Positions 1 through 11,000 of a DNA stretch of 64,000 nt are shown piece by piece. The notes beneath the pieces were generated by a model. That model saw only the letters and a list, made by a program, of their open reading frames with translations. It had not been told where the DNA came from and did not search any database. This stretch comes from Epiperipatus broadwayi (Eukaryota; Onychophora; Udeonychophora; Euonychophora; Peripatidae). The stretch covers positions 1,239,911 through 1,303,910 of the forward strand of contig JAQFVV010012441.1 of assembly GCA_028023455.1 (NCBI GenBank), written 5' to 3'. How positions within the stretch are numbered: the first letter of the stretch is position 1; every line of letters begins with the position of its first letter. The position numbers and the translations under genes are program-made.

Positions 1-1
1 A

Positions 2-451
2 CCTCATGGTCCTCACAGACATCCAAACTGGGGGAAGCATTATTATCCAGGACCCCATAGATATCCACCACCTGGTCCTTATACACCTCCACCACCAGGT
101 TATTATCCATCTCCATCACCAGGTTATTATAGACCTCCTCCTCCTGAATCATATCAATACCCTCCATATTATTATCCATATCCTTTCCCACTTTATTACT
201 CACCATCAACTTCTACTTCTACTACACCTACTACTCCAACCACACCTACCACTACTTCAACAACACCACTACTACTCCAAAAACACCCACAACTACCCCA
301 ACAACACCCACAACCACTCCAACAACAAAAAAAATTAGTGAAATATTTCCACTTCCTAAAGATAAAATTGCTTTGGAGTGTCATGGTGTATATGAAATTC
401 CATGTAGGGTATGTTTACACACATATATTGAACATATTAATCGTAGAATAA
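2..451 (+). CDS. Pro/Tyr-rich open frame, partial, cut by the left window edge
   Basis: From base 2 the frame is open to a TAA at 449-451. For about 75 residues it is strongly biased: blocks of prolines alternate with paired tyrosines (PPPPGYY, PSPSPGYY, PPPPESY), followed by Thr/Pro repeats. At about 268 the Thr-Pro repeat moves into the next frame (TPTTTPTTPTTTP), which then runs into the Penelope-like sequence at about 331. Either a one-base indel or a changed splice has occurred, or the low-complexity tract is simply shared by both frames. Such composition is typical of secreted structural or mucin-like proteins, but I recognise no family. No start is visible because the frame is open upstream. 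It could be the last exon of a host gene or expanded low-complexity DNA. The bias of one frame over 75 codons favours former coding use. Confidence 0.4.
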   Translation, partial: PHGPHRHPNWGKHYYPGPHRYPPPGPYTPPPPGYYPSPSPGYYRPPPPESYQYPPYYYPYPFPLYYSPSTSTSTTPTTPTTPTTTSTTPLLLQKHPQLPQQHPQPLQQQKKLVKYFHFLKIKLLWSVMVYMKFHVGYVYTHILNILIVE

Positions 452-812
452 ATATTAGAAAGGAAGAACACATTCTGGCAGTCAGAGACAAATCCAATTC
501 ATCAGCTATTTATTCTCATATAAAATTAACTAATCATGATATCAATTTTGAAAAAAACAAATATTTTAGCAAAAATTGAACAATATGACCAGAGATTGCT
601 AAGAGAAACTATAGAGATTTTTAAAAGGCCCAAAAGCATAAATGAAAGATGTGAATTACAAAAGATTAGCAACATTTGGAAGAAGCTATTGGAAGAGAAA
701 ATAAATTTTAAAACTTCTTAACCAATAGAATTTAAATATCAGGAGAAAGAAAACGATAAAAACGATTTTAAATCTCACACGCATTCTTATGATATAAGAA
801 AGAGGATGCTCT
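331..812 (+). pseudogene. Penelope-like element fragment: GIY-YIG endonuclease domain
   Basis: In frame 1 the sequence encodes GVYEIPCRVCLHTYIEH, then a basic stretch and EEHILAVRDKSNSSAIYSH. This is the GIY-YIG nuclease pattern of endonuclease-bearing Penelope-like retroelements: GVY-x-I-x-C-x2-C, the YIG-like YIE, then an EH. The second half of the motif has Glu where Gly is usual. The frame stops at 577-579; a frame shifted by one base continues the same protein (KIEQYDQRLLRETIEIFKRP) to about 718 and, after a further stop, on to about 812. The same sequence recurs at 14.7-15.2 kb. No reverse transcriptase is present upstream, so this is a 5'-truncated, inactivated copy. It ends in the hammerhead-like motif at 804-851. 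Confidence 0.85.
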
Positions 813-851
813 GAGGAAGGTACTTGATATTGTACTGAAATGTCAGCATTT
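804..851 (+). ncRNA. Hammerhead-ribozyme-like motif at the 3' end of the PLE fragment
   Basis: Helix I: 804-810 (GGATGCT) pairs with 845-851 (AGCATTT), five Watson-Crick pairs plus two G-U. The core CTGAGGA at 811-817 fits the hammerhead CUGANGA. Helix II: AGGTAC (818-823) with GTACT (832-836) and one bulged base. GAAA follows at 837-840, then a very short ATGT stem III and the cleavable C at 844. All parts are in type I order. Hammerheads are known in the terminal repeats of PLEs. The weak points are the tiny stem III, which may need a dimer, and the bulge in helix II. Activity is not shown. Confidence 0.6.
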
Positions 852-2955
852 AGATTTTTCACTACATGGAATATACCGCAAATAATAATAATAATATGAC
901 ATCTTTTATCCGTGAAAATATTAGAATTAATATATATATATATGAAAGTAACTGCAATTCTCATTGATCTATGCTTAATTGATAGTCAAATGTTAATAAA
1001 CTATGAAAAGAAGTGGAATAATACCACCATCTCTTTAGTTTTGATCATAAATAAGCTTTGTTTATTGACATTATTATAAATCAAAGAGTTTGGCTATTGG
1101 TTAAGTATAGCCCAATGGAGTTGCACTTATTTCCACTTCAAATTCATATTGTTAGCTATTATCATATATAAATATATATATATTACATTAAGCATTACAA
1201 TTACTTCTAAATATATATAAACAAAACACTTGAATAAATTCTACAATTTTCAATATACCAATATATTAATAAATAACACCTATAGTTAACTTATGACAAC
1301 TGCCACCTTGGGCAGTTTATTTAAAATAGTAGTTATGTCATCAGCTCATTATAACTATTGTTCATTTATAAAGGTATTACTATTTTGAACACATAGAATT
1401 AATTCCAGATTTATTTTTTATTTACCATTAATCATGGTAGCGATAAACTTGCCCCATATTGTTTATATCAGGGCACTGCCCTCTATTATCAGATTTAAAC
1501 TTGAAAACACAAAATAAATTAACTTACATTTGCTTATTTATTTCACTTATGATTAATAAATCTGGCAAGTGATATCAATTAGGATAAACTTCCAGAAATA
1601 CTAGATATTAACAAAGCTTTATTCCGTATCTCACATGTCATTAATATCGAGTATAATTGGAATCAGTATGCCACATGATATCGAGTATAGTTGAAAGTTT
1701 ACCCTTATTAATATCAGTTGTCAGATTTGATATTCTTATAAAAATCAGAAAAACAAATATAAATTGATTTATTTTATAATTACAATTTAAAATCTGATAA
1801 TAGAAATGAAAACATCACTGGAAAATATTATTGTTTCTGTGACTTCATTTTATTAAAAGCATTGTGTTAATACATAACATTATATACATTATACTGTTAA
1901 TTTTTATATATAATTAACAGTAACATTGTGTTGGTATTTTAGTTTGATTTCATCTGCAATCAACCAAGTAAAGTTCATTTAAAGCAAAATTCGAAATTTT
2001 TAAAATATGAAAGTTGGGGGCAGTAGAAGAGAAATATCTTGGTTTAAAAAGTTTTAAAGTGTATTACAAATGTGAAGTAGTTTACATTATTATCATATCT
2101 ATTGATACAGAATGGTTTCTTAAAGATCTTGATGGCTTCTTTGATTTTTTTTGTTCATTTCATATCTCAAAAGACCCTGGTGTTTAAAAAATTTATATTG
2201 TGTCCAGTATCTATAACGAGACTAAGATCATCTCTAGATTGCTGATTTACTACATTAGCATATCGATCTCTTATAGTATTGATGTGAGATGGACTTTACA
2301 CATCCTGTAGATTAAAAATACTTGTAAAGGCAAACATACATTCAAATTTGTTTCAATTTCAAAATTTTTAAATGAAGAATCAAGATGTTTTGAGTTTTTA
2401 TATATGCTTTGAAAGATAGAATTATAAGTTGACAGTAGTATTTGATGAAATGAATAATACCTCATTCTATGCTGTAGTATGTGAAATAATATTTTCTACT
2501 CATGTTCTGATATGGTTGATATAATGTAACATATAATACTATCTTTAAGATAAATAATTCAACACATTTTGTTTTAACATTTGAAAGTTTAAAGATTAAA
2601 ACAAATGTTATATACTAGATAGCATAGGTCTTGTTTTTTAATTAAATATTTCAAACAATGGAGCTTTAAATAGCAATATATAATACTGGATGTACCAAAC
2701 CATATGCAAATCATTGCCTTTTGAATATTTACTTGATCCACAATAATAAACATTGTAGATAAATATTCAGTACTCTGAAGGCCTTTTTCTTTCTCAGAGA
2801 GATTAGTTGATTTGTTATGAAGATTTGTGAAATTTATGCTTTGGCCATTTAAACTATCTAAATGACTCAGCCTTAAAGAGAATCAATTTATTATTTGATT
2901 TCATTGGAAAGATAAGTTATAAACTTTCTGTTTATACTTCACCTTTGAGTAGTAA
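852..2955. other. A+T-rich intergenic sequence, nothing recognised
   Basis: No open frame with protein-like composition and no repeat boundary was seen. There are short (TA)n runs at about 930-945 and 1165-1185. Confidence 0.5.
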
Positions 2956-3204
2956 GTTACAAATTCGCGTTATGCAAACAAGTGAAGCTCAATTAAAAAA
3001 AAAAAAATTATAAAACTGAGTGCTTTCGGGAACCTTTAGATCCCATATTCACAGCCTATCTTAGGAGTGTTAATCTAAGTTGTGACTTTTAAAAACTGAG
3101 TAGATAGGCTATGAATATAGGATCTAAAGATTCCCGAAAGCGCTCAGGCTTATAATTTTCTTGAAATTGAGCTTCATTTGTTTGCGTAACGTGCAATTTG
3201 TAAA
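2956..3204. repeat. Fold-back element with arms of about 105 bp
   Basis: The left arm (2956-3061) and right arm (3102-3204) are imperfect reverse complements around a 40-bp loop. Anchors are CAAACAAGTGAAGCTCAATT on the left against AATTGAGCTTCATTTGTTTG on the right, and the shared palindromic piece containing CTTTCGGGAA. There is no coding capacity. This fits a MITE-like fold-back; no target duplication was defined. Confidence 0.75.
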
Positions 3205-3450
3205 GATAAGTTGTATGATTTTTTAAATATATACATCATCATCATCATAATTGTTTTCCATAATTAATGATCCACTGCACTATGAAAGTCTTTTTAGATA
3301 TCCCAATTTTTCAACACTTAAATATGATCTATTAAATTATAATTACATAGTTTGTGAGATTATATTTACATTAAATAGTAATTATCAATTTAAATCATGC
3401 CTGCAAATTAACATCAGAATTACATCATATATATATATATATTTATATGG

Positions 3451-3897
3451 AAATCAATTCATATGTCATGTAACTTGTTTTAAGCTTGTTTTAATATAGA
3501 GTGTGCTAATGGCTCTAACAAGCTTTATCGATAATGCTGCAAAAGAAAGCATTTGCAAATCTCTATCTAGAATTATCCCCATCCCCAAATCAGTTTTGAG
3601 CTAATGACTCTCCTCAGTCAGGCACTGATATTCACATACTACATCTAAAATACCAATGCCAAGCCAATACTTATCTAATACCTGATTAAGTAGAAAAATC
3701 TGAAAATTTCAGACACCTATAAGTCTTCAAATTCAGTATCTAAGATAAATAGTTATATGAGTCTGAACACACTTCAGCCTCACCATATGTTAATGGCCTC
3801 AGGAATATAGCATTGCCAAAGCCTCAAGAGCAAACTGATAATAATAAGGAAATCCAGTCATATATCATGTGACTTGTTTTAAACTTGTATTACAGTT
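3451..3897. repeat. Divergent non-autonomous element flanked by 45-bp direct repeats
   Basis: Two similar stretches, 3451-3497 and 3852-3897, both run AAATC.. to ..ACTTGTTTTAA.CTTGT. They flank about 350 bp. The interior (for example CTATCTAGAATTATCCCC at about 3570) resembles the interior of the compound element at 31719-32367 (CTATCTAGTGCC...ATCCCC), so this looks like an old copy of the same family. The direct repeats are too long for an ordinary target duplication and may reflect a local tandem duplication. Confidence 0.35.
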
Positions 3898-3960
3898 AAG
3901 CAGTTGTCTCGAGTTAGCGGGTTCGCTTCCCGGCTGATGCTATGACACATGGGGAAAAAA
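3898..3960 (+). mobile_element. tRNA-derived SINE fragment (B-box and 3' tail)
   Basis: GGGTTCGCTTCCCGG at about 3920 is a good RNA polymerase III B-box with pairing flanks, like a tRNA T-arm. It is followed by GATGCTATGACACATG and an A-run. The same B-box-to-tail arrangement occurs on the minus strand at 36765-36881, so the two belong to one family. The A-box half is missing or unrecognisable here. Confidence 0.55.
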
Positions 3961-5849
3961 AATAACTGAAATTGATCTTTGTGAAACTTTAAAAGATTTT
4001 TAATGAACTTTAGGAAACAGAATATAGTTTTTACATTGTTATTCTCTGTTTTCCTTATTTTCTATAAAATAAAAGTTCTCACACACAAAAAGGCAAAATT
4101 TAAAAGGAGTATACAGGTAGCATGATTTAAATTAAATGATTATATATTTTTTTAATTGACAATTTAGGTGTATGCAACTTGTATTGGAGAGAGGTTAATT
4201 ATTATTAATGAATAATATTAATAATTAGTAAAGATATAATCCTTTTATGCATTTTTATGTTTTATACTTCTTAAAATTCCTTCTCTTTGCTATATTTAAC
4301 TATATAAACATATCTAAATAGTCCGTGTAAAAGGCTATATTTATGTTGTTTAAAAGTATTTTAAATTAAAAGTTATCCTTACATTTTATAGATATAGGCA
4401 CTTTAAAAGTTGTAATAAATGTATTTTACAAACTTATATTATGTTCATGGCAATGAAATTTTATATGTGAAATAATATTGTTGTTTAGTAGAGATAAGCC
4501 CCTAACAACTTGTGGTATAATGGATCTGTATATCATTTGTAATACTACATATATTTATGTTAAATGTACTTTAGTTCTCTGTAATCATAAATATTTGTTA
4601 TAGTAATAAATCATCCAGTAATGAGAGGGCCTCCCAATGACTTGTATATTTAACCTGTAAAGGTTACATAAATTCATAATGCTATTGTATTTATATGGAT
4701 GAGTATAGAGGATAAATTTTTATTAACTTTGGAAAACGAATAAAGGCTGTATACTATAGATATCGATTTTGAGATACTGAATGTACAATAATAAAGAAAG
4801 ACGAAATAAAACAGTTACTTAATAATTTGTTAGTATTTGAGATTTATTTACTACTAGCTTAACAACCTTCTCCAATGAATTTTTTTATTCCATAATATCT
4901 TAAGATACACATTACACATTATAGATTTTGTTTTAGTACAGTATAGATGAGGATAAAATTCCTATATATGTAAAGATCATTGGAAATCTTTACATATAGA
5001 TTATGATGAAAACTTACTTTATTACTGTTATAATTATTTTTTTTATTTCATATTTATATTTTGTTTGTAAATAAATTAATTTATATTATTAAATTATCTG
5101 GTTTTCGTCTTTCATAATTTTTGAATTCATCATTTAATAAATAATTTATGGTCACATGATATTTTTATATTGCAGTAAAATATTATTATTTTTCCTTGCA
5201 TTTAACATTTATAAACCAACATATAAATATGTATTACAGAAAAATATAATATAATTATAAAAGAAATATTATTTTAAATATTTATCATGATAAGTGTTAG
5301 TGCGAATATATAAAACATTACATTCTCCCAATTGACGTTGCATAAAAAATTGAATTAAAAAGTAAAGGTTGATTTACACCAGATATTATTATTTGACAAA
5401 CAGCAGTTATAAACACAAAATATACATTACATCTTTTAACAATAATTGGTATGAAAAAATAGAATGATGGTGTGGTTATGAATTAGAAATGTTCCATTTT
5501 GTTTTCTTTCCTTAATTTTTGGAGGTGGCATTGTGATAATGCACCACTCCTTAAAACTTTCACAGTCCATCACTGAGTTCAGCTAAGTTCTTGAAAGCAG
5601 TAAGAATGCATATAAATGAATTTTTTATGTAGATATTTATAATCATGGCAGACAAAACTAAATTATATCCTTTAATCCCAGAAGGTTGTAAAATCTCCAG
5701 TCAAGGCAGTCATTGGTAACTGAAAGCAGAAAGAGCTAAGAATTTTCTGAATGGACCTATTCTGTTAATCATTGTAAATCTTTTACATAAGTACCTACAA
5801 CTTAATATCACTTTTAAGTAAAGAATGGTTTTTGAATTGCTAATATGAA
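3961..5849. other. A+T-rich intergenic sequence, nothing recognised
   Basis: No protein-like frame was seen. A small hairpin lies near 4965-5000, where ATATGTAAAGAT is repeated in inverse orientation across about 8 bases. Confidence 0.5.
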
Positions 5850-8050
5850 ATGGAACATTGTTAGTCTTGTGAAGTTAGAAAAAATGGTGAAGAGACAATT
5901 GATTTAAAAGTAAACATATACTTTACTAGTGGCACAAATATTGGAAGCCAAGTAGAATGGATTAATTATAAATAAAAGAACAACTATGTGGAGAAGGATA
6001 GTATTTTCTCTAAAGTGATAAGATTAGTTAGTGAATTCAATGGAAGATATCAAATAAGGATAATTCAGGTTTATGTAATCAACAAGAATTCATTGTGATG
6101 AAGAAATACAAGATGTTTGTACACACAAAGTCTTTTTATCAAACCTGAATAACATTTTAAAACTGTCACACAAAATTTTAATGCTAGAATTGGTAAACAA
6201 TTGAAGGATCAAGGTGCCATGGGTTATAAAAATGAGAGGCACTGATTTGTAAAATTTGAAGGGAAAGAAAATCTGTACATTATGAATTATTTTTTTGAAA
6301 TAAAATGCTAAACTAAAAATGGACATGGAAGCATCAAAATGAAGATACGTCAGAATTGGATCATATTCTGACTAAGAGAAAATATATTTTTAAAAATTAT
6401 ATTGTTCTTAATAGATTCAGCACAGAAAGTGATCATCCATTAGTGATAACTAAGATATGTGTTAATGCAAAACTAGAAAGATTAAAAATATTAAAAAAGT
6501 CAATATTAACAGTTCATATTCCTAATCTTAAAAAAGACATAAATTTAAATCAGAACTTGCAAATGATTTTAAAATATTGACAGACTTTGAAGATAATTCA
6601 AGTTTGACTGGAAATATGAAGATAACTTATTAAGAAATGCAAGAAAGATAGCTGATACAAAAAAGCAGCAATTTACCAACAAATGTTTTATTGAAATAAG
6701 ATAATACATGAAGAAAAAAGAAACATAAAATTGTTAAAAATGATCCATTAAAAAAATTTGAATGACCAGAGTTTTATAAAATGATATGGAAAAGAGTTAA
6801 TAATGATATAGGAAAATATAACCTTAAATTTTTTTAGAGAAGCTATAAAATTCGTACAACTTTGTATTTTTTTCATACATTCATATATATTAGTTTTTTA
6901 TAAATTTCCTCATATACACTTTAATGTAATTTTATATACTTATTTCTTTATTTTTCTAACAGTTTCAACTGTTCTGTAGTTTTCATCAGAGCTTTTTATA
7001 TCTTTTTTCTTTCTTTTTACATTTATAACTGGTTATTTAAAAACATTTTTTTAAAGAATTTAAAAAATAACCAGTTATAAATATAAAAAGAAAAGTATAA
7101 AAAGCTCTGATGAAGACTGCAGGACAATTGAAACTGTTAGAAAAATAAAGGAGGAATTATATAAAAATTGCATTGTAAAAGGACATCTTGGTTTTGAAAG
7201 GAAAATTATTTCTGCAATAAAAAAATACAACTATTACTGCAGTGGGAGATTACATTATGAAATGTACAAAGAATTCTATAAAGATTTATATAGTAATAAA
7301 AACTAATAAAAAGTATTTCCTGTAGTTATTACATCTTATAAAGTGAGCATCATTTTAAATGAAGAAGTAAGAGATGCAATTAAATTTATGAAGAAGAAAA
7401 AAACTTCAGAAAACAATAGAATTATTATTGATATCAAAAAAGCAGAGAAGAAGAAGAAAAACTATTCACAGAGTTATCAACAAAATGTCTGTGTATAAAA
7501 ATATATCAGATTATTGGATAGATGTGTAATAATGTTGACATTTAAAAACATGATAAAAATATTAGAAGTTCAGATCTATCAGTTTTCTATCAGTTGTATA
7601 CTAAATTTTTATCAAGATTGTTACAAATAATTCCCAGAAAATTTTGGATAGTAATCAACCAAAAGATGAAGTTGTACAAGAGATCAAATCCAAAAATTGA
7701 GAGGAATTATGATCATGAATTGTCATTAGGATTTGTAGGTTATGAAATGACATTTGATTATATGTGCATTTCAAAAATAATTATTGCACTATATTATTAA
7801 GATATGGACTCAGGATAAAGTTTTACTCTGAAAAAGCATCAATTATATTTATATGATGATACTAAAAAGATAATCATCAAGAAAGGTGTAGTAAGAGTGA
7901 TTCTATACCAGAAAATGTTTTACAATAGTTTCACAAACAAGTATTTTGTGGCCAAGGAGAAAAACAACTGATTGTGGAAAAGTTTTTGATTCTATTAATC
8001 ATTTTATTTGAAGTTTCTATACATAAAGTCATAGATATAAAAGAAATGAT
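5850..8050 (+). pseudogene. Decayed RTE/BovB-type non-LTR retrotransposon, copy 1
   Basis: Conceptual pieces in all three plus frames follow the RTE order. First comes the endonuclease: GRYQIRIIQVY at about 6045, NARIGKQLKD at about 6182, ENLYIMNYFFE at about 6270, LDHILTKRKYIFKN at 6356-6400, then ESDHPLVITKI. Next is the linker (ISAIKK at about 7210, EEVRDAIKFMKKKK at about 7362), then the start of the reverse transcriptase including GFVGYEMTFDY at about 7730, where the catalytic Asp of the usual FVDYEKAFDS is Gly. Many stops and frameshifts make it dead. A fold-back (6925-7170) interrupts it. The 3' reverse-transcriptase half is lost. It is related to the copies at 22.1-24.5 and 45.0-46.1 kb. 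Confidence 0.8.
6925..7170. repeat. Fold-back element with hammerhead-like cores in both arms, inside the RTE relic
   Basis: The arms, about 6925-7039 and 7062-7170, are imperfect reverse complements meeting at a stretch containing AACTGGTTATTT and AAATAACCAGTT. The right arm has CTGATGA at 7107-7113, then A, GACTGC, and GAAAC at 7130. The left arm has the same core on the minus strand (about 6966-6993). Helix II is degraded and no convincing helix I was found, so these are remnants of the core only. The element separates two pieces of the RTE sequence, so it inserted later. Confidence 0.6.
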
Positions 8051-8234
8051 TGACTTAATAAAATCAGTAATGAATACATATTTTGATTATTACTATGTTT
8101 TTCTGAAAATGAGATCCAGTTTTCATTAATTTTTGTTCCAAGAGACACTGCAGTGGCTTATTTTCATAGGATGTCTTATTTTTTCATGTACAAAAATCTA
8201 CACTTCAAGTATAAAACTATGCATTTATTCAAAG

Positions 8235-8295
8235 AAATTGTGGGGAGCTTTCAGTAAAGAGTAAAGAGAACTTTACTGAAAGCTCCACACAATTT
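8235..8295. repeat. Hairpin with 25-bp arms
   Basis: 8235-8259 and 8271-8295 are reverse complements with one mismatch (GAGCTTTCAGTAAAG against CTTTACTGAAAGCTC) around an 11-base loop. It has no coding capacity and may be a tiny fold-back. Confidence 0.7.
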
Positions 8296-8956
8296 TTCTT
8301 GTACTCACCACAATAGCTCATTTTTTGCATTCATCTTATCTGACAATGAGAATATTATTACATTTAAATTTACCATTAAATCAAATGTTAATTGAAAACT
8401 TGCAAGGGAGGAGTGATAACAAAAATGATTATAGTTAAGAATAATTTGTTCCCACAAAAGCAATAAAAAATGTAAGCATAGAAATTTCAGAAAATAATTC
8501 ATTATTTCACATGTGGACATTAAGTGTACTGAATTATGAAGATTTATATATGACCAATCACGTCCATCAATTATCAAGTATGCAAATTGTAAACAATTTC
8601 CAAATTGCTTGCAATAGATCTGCTTGGGTATTTTTTTAAAAACTTATCTTTATAAGAAAAAGAATCTGATTTCATTTAAGCTAAGCTTTAATAAATAAAA
8701 TCACTTCAGTTATTTCAATAAAGTCTTTCAGGGGAAAATATGTTTAAAAAATTGAACTAATTTCTCTTTTATCTTGAATATTTAAAAGTTACCATGCTGA
8801 AATTCTAAAACTAATCAAGCATTTTAAATCTAAGTATTAAATATAAATAAAATAAGTACCTAAAATATGTAAATGGAATTATATATTGTCTGATACTCTG
8901 ACTTGTGGTAGATAAATGTTTCCTCTATATGGATAGAATTATGTTTAGTAAATAGG
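8296..8956. other. A+T-rich intergenic sequence, nothing recognised
   Basis: No protein-like frame, repeat boundary or RNA gene was seen. Confidence 0.5.
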
Positions 8957-9147
8957 CAAAACTCTCCATATAGTAGTGCCACCTTGTGCTGACCAGAGTA
9001 ATCAATGGATGCCAGAAGGCTTGTACATAAAATCCCGCTTGTGCATAAAATCCCTATCTAGTTCCTATGGGATTTTATGCACAAACCTTCTGGCATTCAT
9101 TGATTACTCTGGTTAGCACAAGGTGGCACTACTATATGGAGAGTTTT
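8957..9147. repeat. Fold-back copy of the AAAACTCTCC non-autonomous family
   Basis: The left arm runs from GGCAAAACTCTCC through AGTAGTGCCACC and CAATGGATGCCAGAAGG to TAAAATCCC. The right arm is its reverse complement, GGGATTTTATGCACAAACC to GGAGAGTTTTT. The same left-arm sequence starts the element at 31719 and the 50-bp remnant at 24228. TGTTTAGT occurs just outside on both sides (about 8943 and 9160) and may be an 8-bp target duplication. Confidence 0.7.
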
Positions 9148-9282
9148 TTCTTTTAATTTGTTTAGTCTGAGAGCATTAATATTTATTAATTATTATTGTG
9201 TGTGAAAGTATAATTAGTGGTTAAGAGTATTTGAAAGATTGAAAATTGTGTTTTTTATTTGTTTTAAAGTTTTTTTCAGTTT

Positions 9283-9670
9283 GTTATTTATATATATAGA
9301 AATTTTTTAAAAAGTTATTATTTATTTTTTGTTGTTTTATTATTTATATATTGTTATTTTATATATAGAATTATTATTATTATTATTATTTTTTTTTTAA
9401 AAAGTTATTTTGTTGATTAGTTTTTTGTAAATTTGTTATTAAAAGATTTACTTTTAAGAAAAATATAACGTTCGAAAAACGTTATTTATATATAGAAATT
9501 TTTTTAAAAAGTTATTATTTATTTTTTGTTTTGTTTTATTTATATATTGTTATTTTATATATAGAATTATTATTATTTTTTTATTTTTAAAAGTTATTTT
9601 GTTGATTAGTTTTTTGTAAATTTGTTATTAAAAGATTTACTTTTAAGAAAAATATAACGTTCGAAAAACG
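9283..9670 (+). repeat. Two tandem 5'-leader monomers of the CR1-like element
   Basis: 9283-9480 and 9481-9670 are near-identical units. Both run from GTTATTTATATATAGAAA through TTGTTGATTAGTTTTTTG to AATATAACGTTCGAAAAACG. They end directly before the coding region. Repeated leader units with promoter function are known in some L1 elements; a promoter role here is inference. Confidence 0.9.
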
Positions 9671-9678
9671 TAAAATAA

Positions 9679-11000
9679 AAAAAAAAGGATTATATTTGTA
9701 TTTCAAAATGTTTATATAATCGGGAAAAGGAAATTAAGCGTGCTGTTGTAGAATGTACTATATGTGATGGGGTATATCACTTGAAATGTTTAAATAAGAC
9801 TAGGAAGGATGTAAAAGGTTTATGGTTATGCAGTCAATGTATTAATATGATAAAAGAGGTGAGAAAGTGTTTTCAAAGTGTAGATAGTCGAATAGTGGGT
9901 GGAGAAAGTAATACTGTAATGGAGATGATTAGTCAAAGAATAAATAAGATAGAGGAAGAATTGAAGGATGTAGAAGTAAAATTAAAATCATTAGAGATAA
10001 AATATGAGGAGATAAAGGAATTATTGTGTAGGAATGATAAGGAAGAAATAGATAAGGAGGATCAGAAGGTATTAGAACATGTTATGGATAGAGCAGAAAA
10101 AGTAGATTATGAAACAGTATTGATAGGAGATTCACTAATTAGAGAATGTGGGGATATAATTGCAAGGAAAAATAGAAGTAGGTATGTAAGAGTATGTTTG
10201 CCTGGAGCTAGAATTAGGGATGTAGCAGATAAAGTTAAAAAACAAGATAGTAGAGATGTATATGTTATGGTGGGGACTAATAATTTATTAGAATCATCAG
10301 AGAGAATAATGGATGAGTATGTAGATTTGATTAGGAATTTGATTATGATTAAAGGAAGAGTAGGAATAGTTGGATTATTACCAAGGTTTGACAAGAGTTA
10401 TTTGTTAGATAGGGCATGTTCTATAAATGAGAGATTGAAAAAATTGTGTGAGAGAAATAATGTTATGTTTGTGGATGTGTGGGATTGTTTTATTGGAAAG
10501 AGAGAGTTATATAGTAAAGATGGGTTGCATTTAGGAAAACAAGGAAGTGAAGTTTTAGGGAGTTTGATTTATAAAGAATTTTTTTTCGGGAAACTTATAA
10601 AGGGAGGTGGGTTTTTAAATTGTAATATTATTAAAAAGAATGGATGGAATATAAGAAGTAAGCAAAAGGAATTTGATTTTGATATAAATATAGATATGGA
10701 GAAGGAATGGGTTTGTAAAATTAATGGTAAGAAAGTAATTTATAAATGTAATGGAGAAGAAAGAATTAAAAGAATTTATAAAAGAGTAGTTAGGAAAGAA
10801 GAAATTGTTAAAATTGGGTTTTTGAATATGCAAGGTGGTAGGAAACCAGAAAAGTGGATGGAATTAAATAGAACAATTGAAAATGAAGAGCTTGAGGTAT
10901 TAGCAGTAGTGGAAACACATTTAAGAGAAGAAGAAGAACCTATTTTGGAACAGTTGGTATGGCAGGGTATAAATAGAAAAGAAAAAGAAAAAGGGGTGGT
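9679..11000 (+). pseudogene. CR1-like element: PHD finger, coiled coil, esterase and start of endonuclease
   Basis: The frame opens after TAA at 9676. The PHD finger lies at 9697-9840: CISKC, CTIC, then H-x2-C and C-x2-C (LWLCSQC), a C4HC3 pattern. A coiled coil rich in Ile, Leu, Glu and Lys follows (about 9915-10035). The esterase spans about 10110-10590, with the catalytic block VLIGDSLI (Ser), VGTNN and KDGLHL (Asp/His), matching the SGNH/GDSL hydrolase fold. At about 10802 the AP endonuclease begins (IGFLNMQGG, VVETHLREE) with no stop between the domains. There is no ATG before or within the PHD finger; the first in-frame ATG is 9847. Either initiation is non-AUG, the start lies in a shifted frame, or this copy has lost it. 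A frameshift in the A/G-run near 10980 ends the frame. Confidence 0.85.

Noticed and set aside
9781-9783. TTG at this position as the start codon of the CR1-like protein
   Set aside because: The PHD-finger residues continue in frame upstream to 9679, so this position lies inside the domain.
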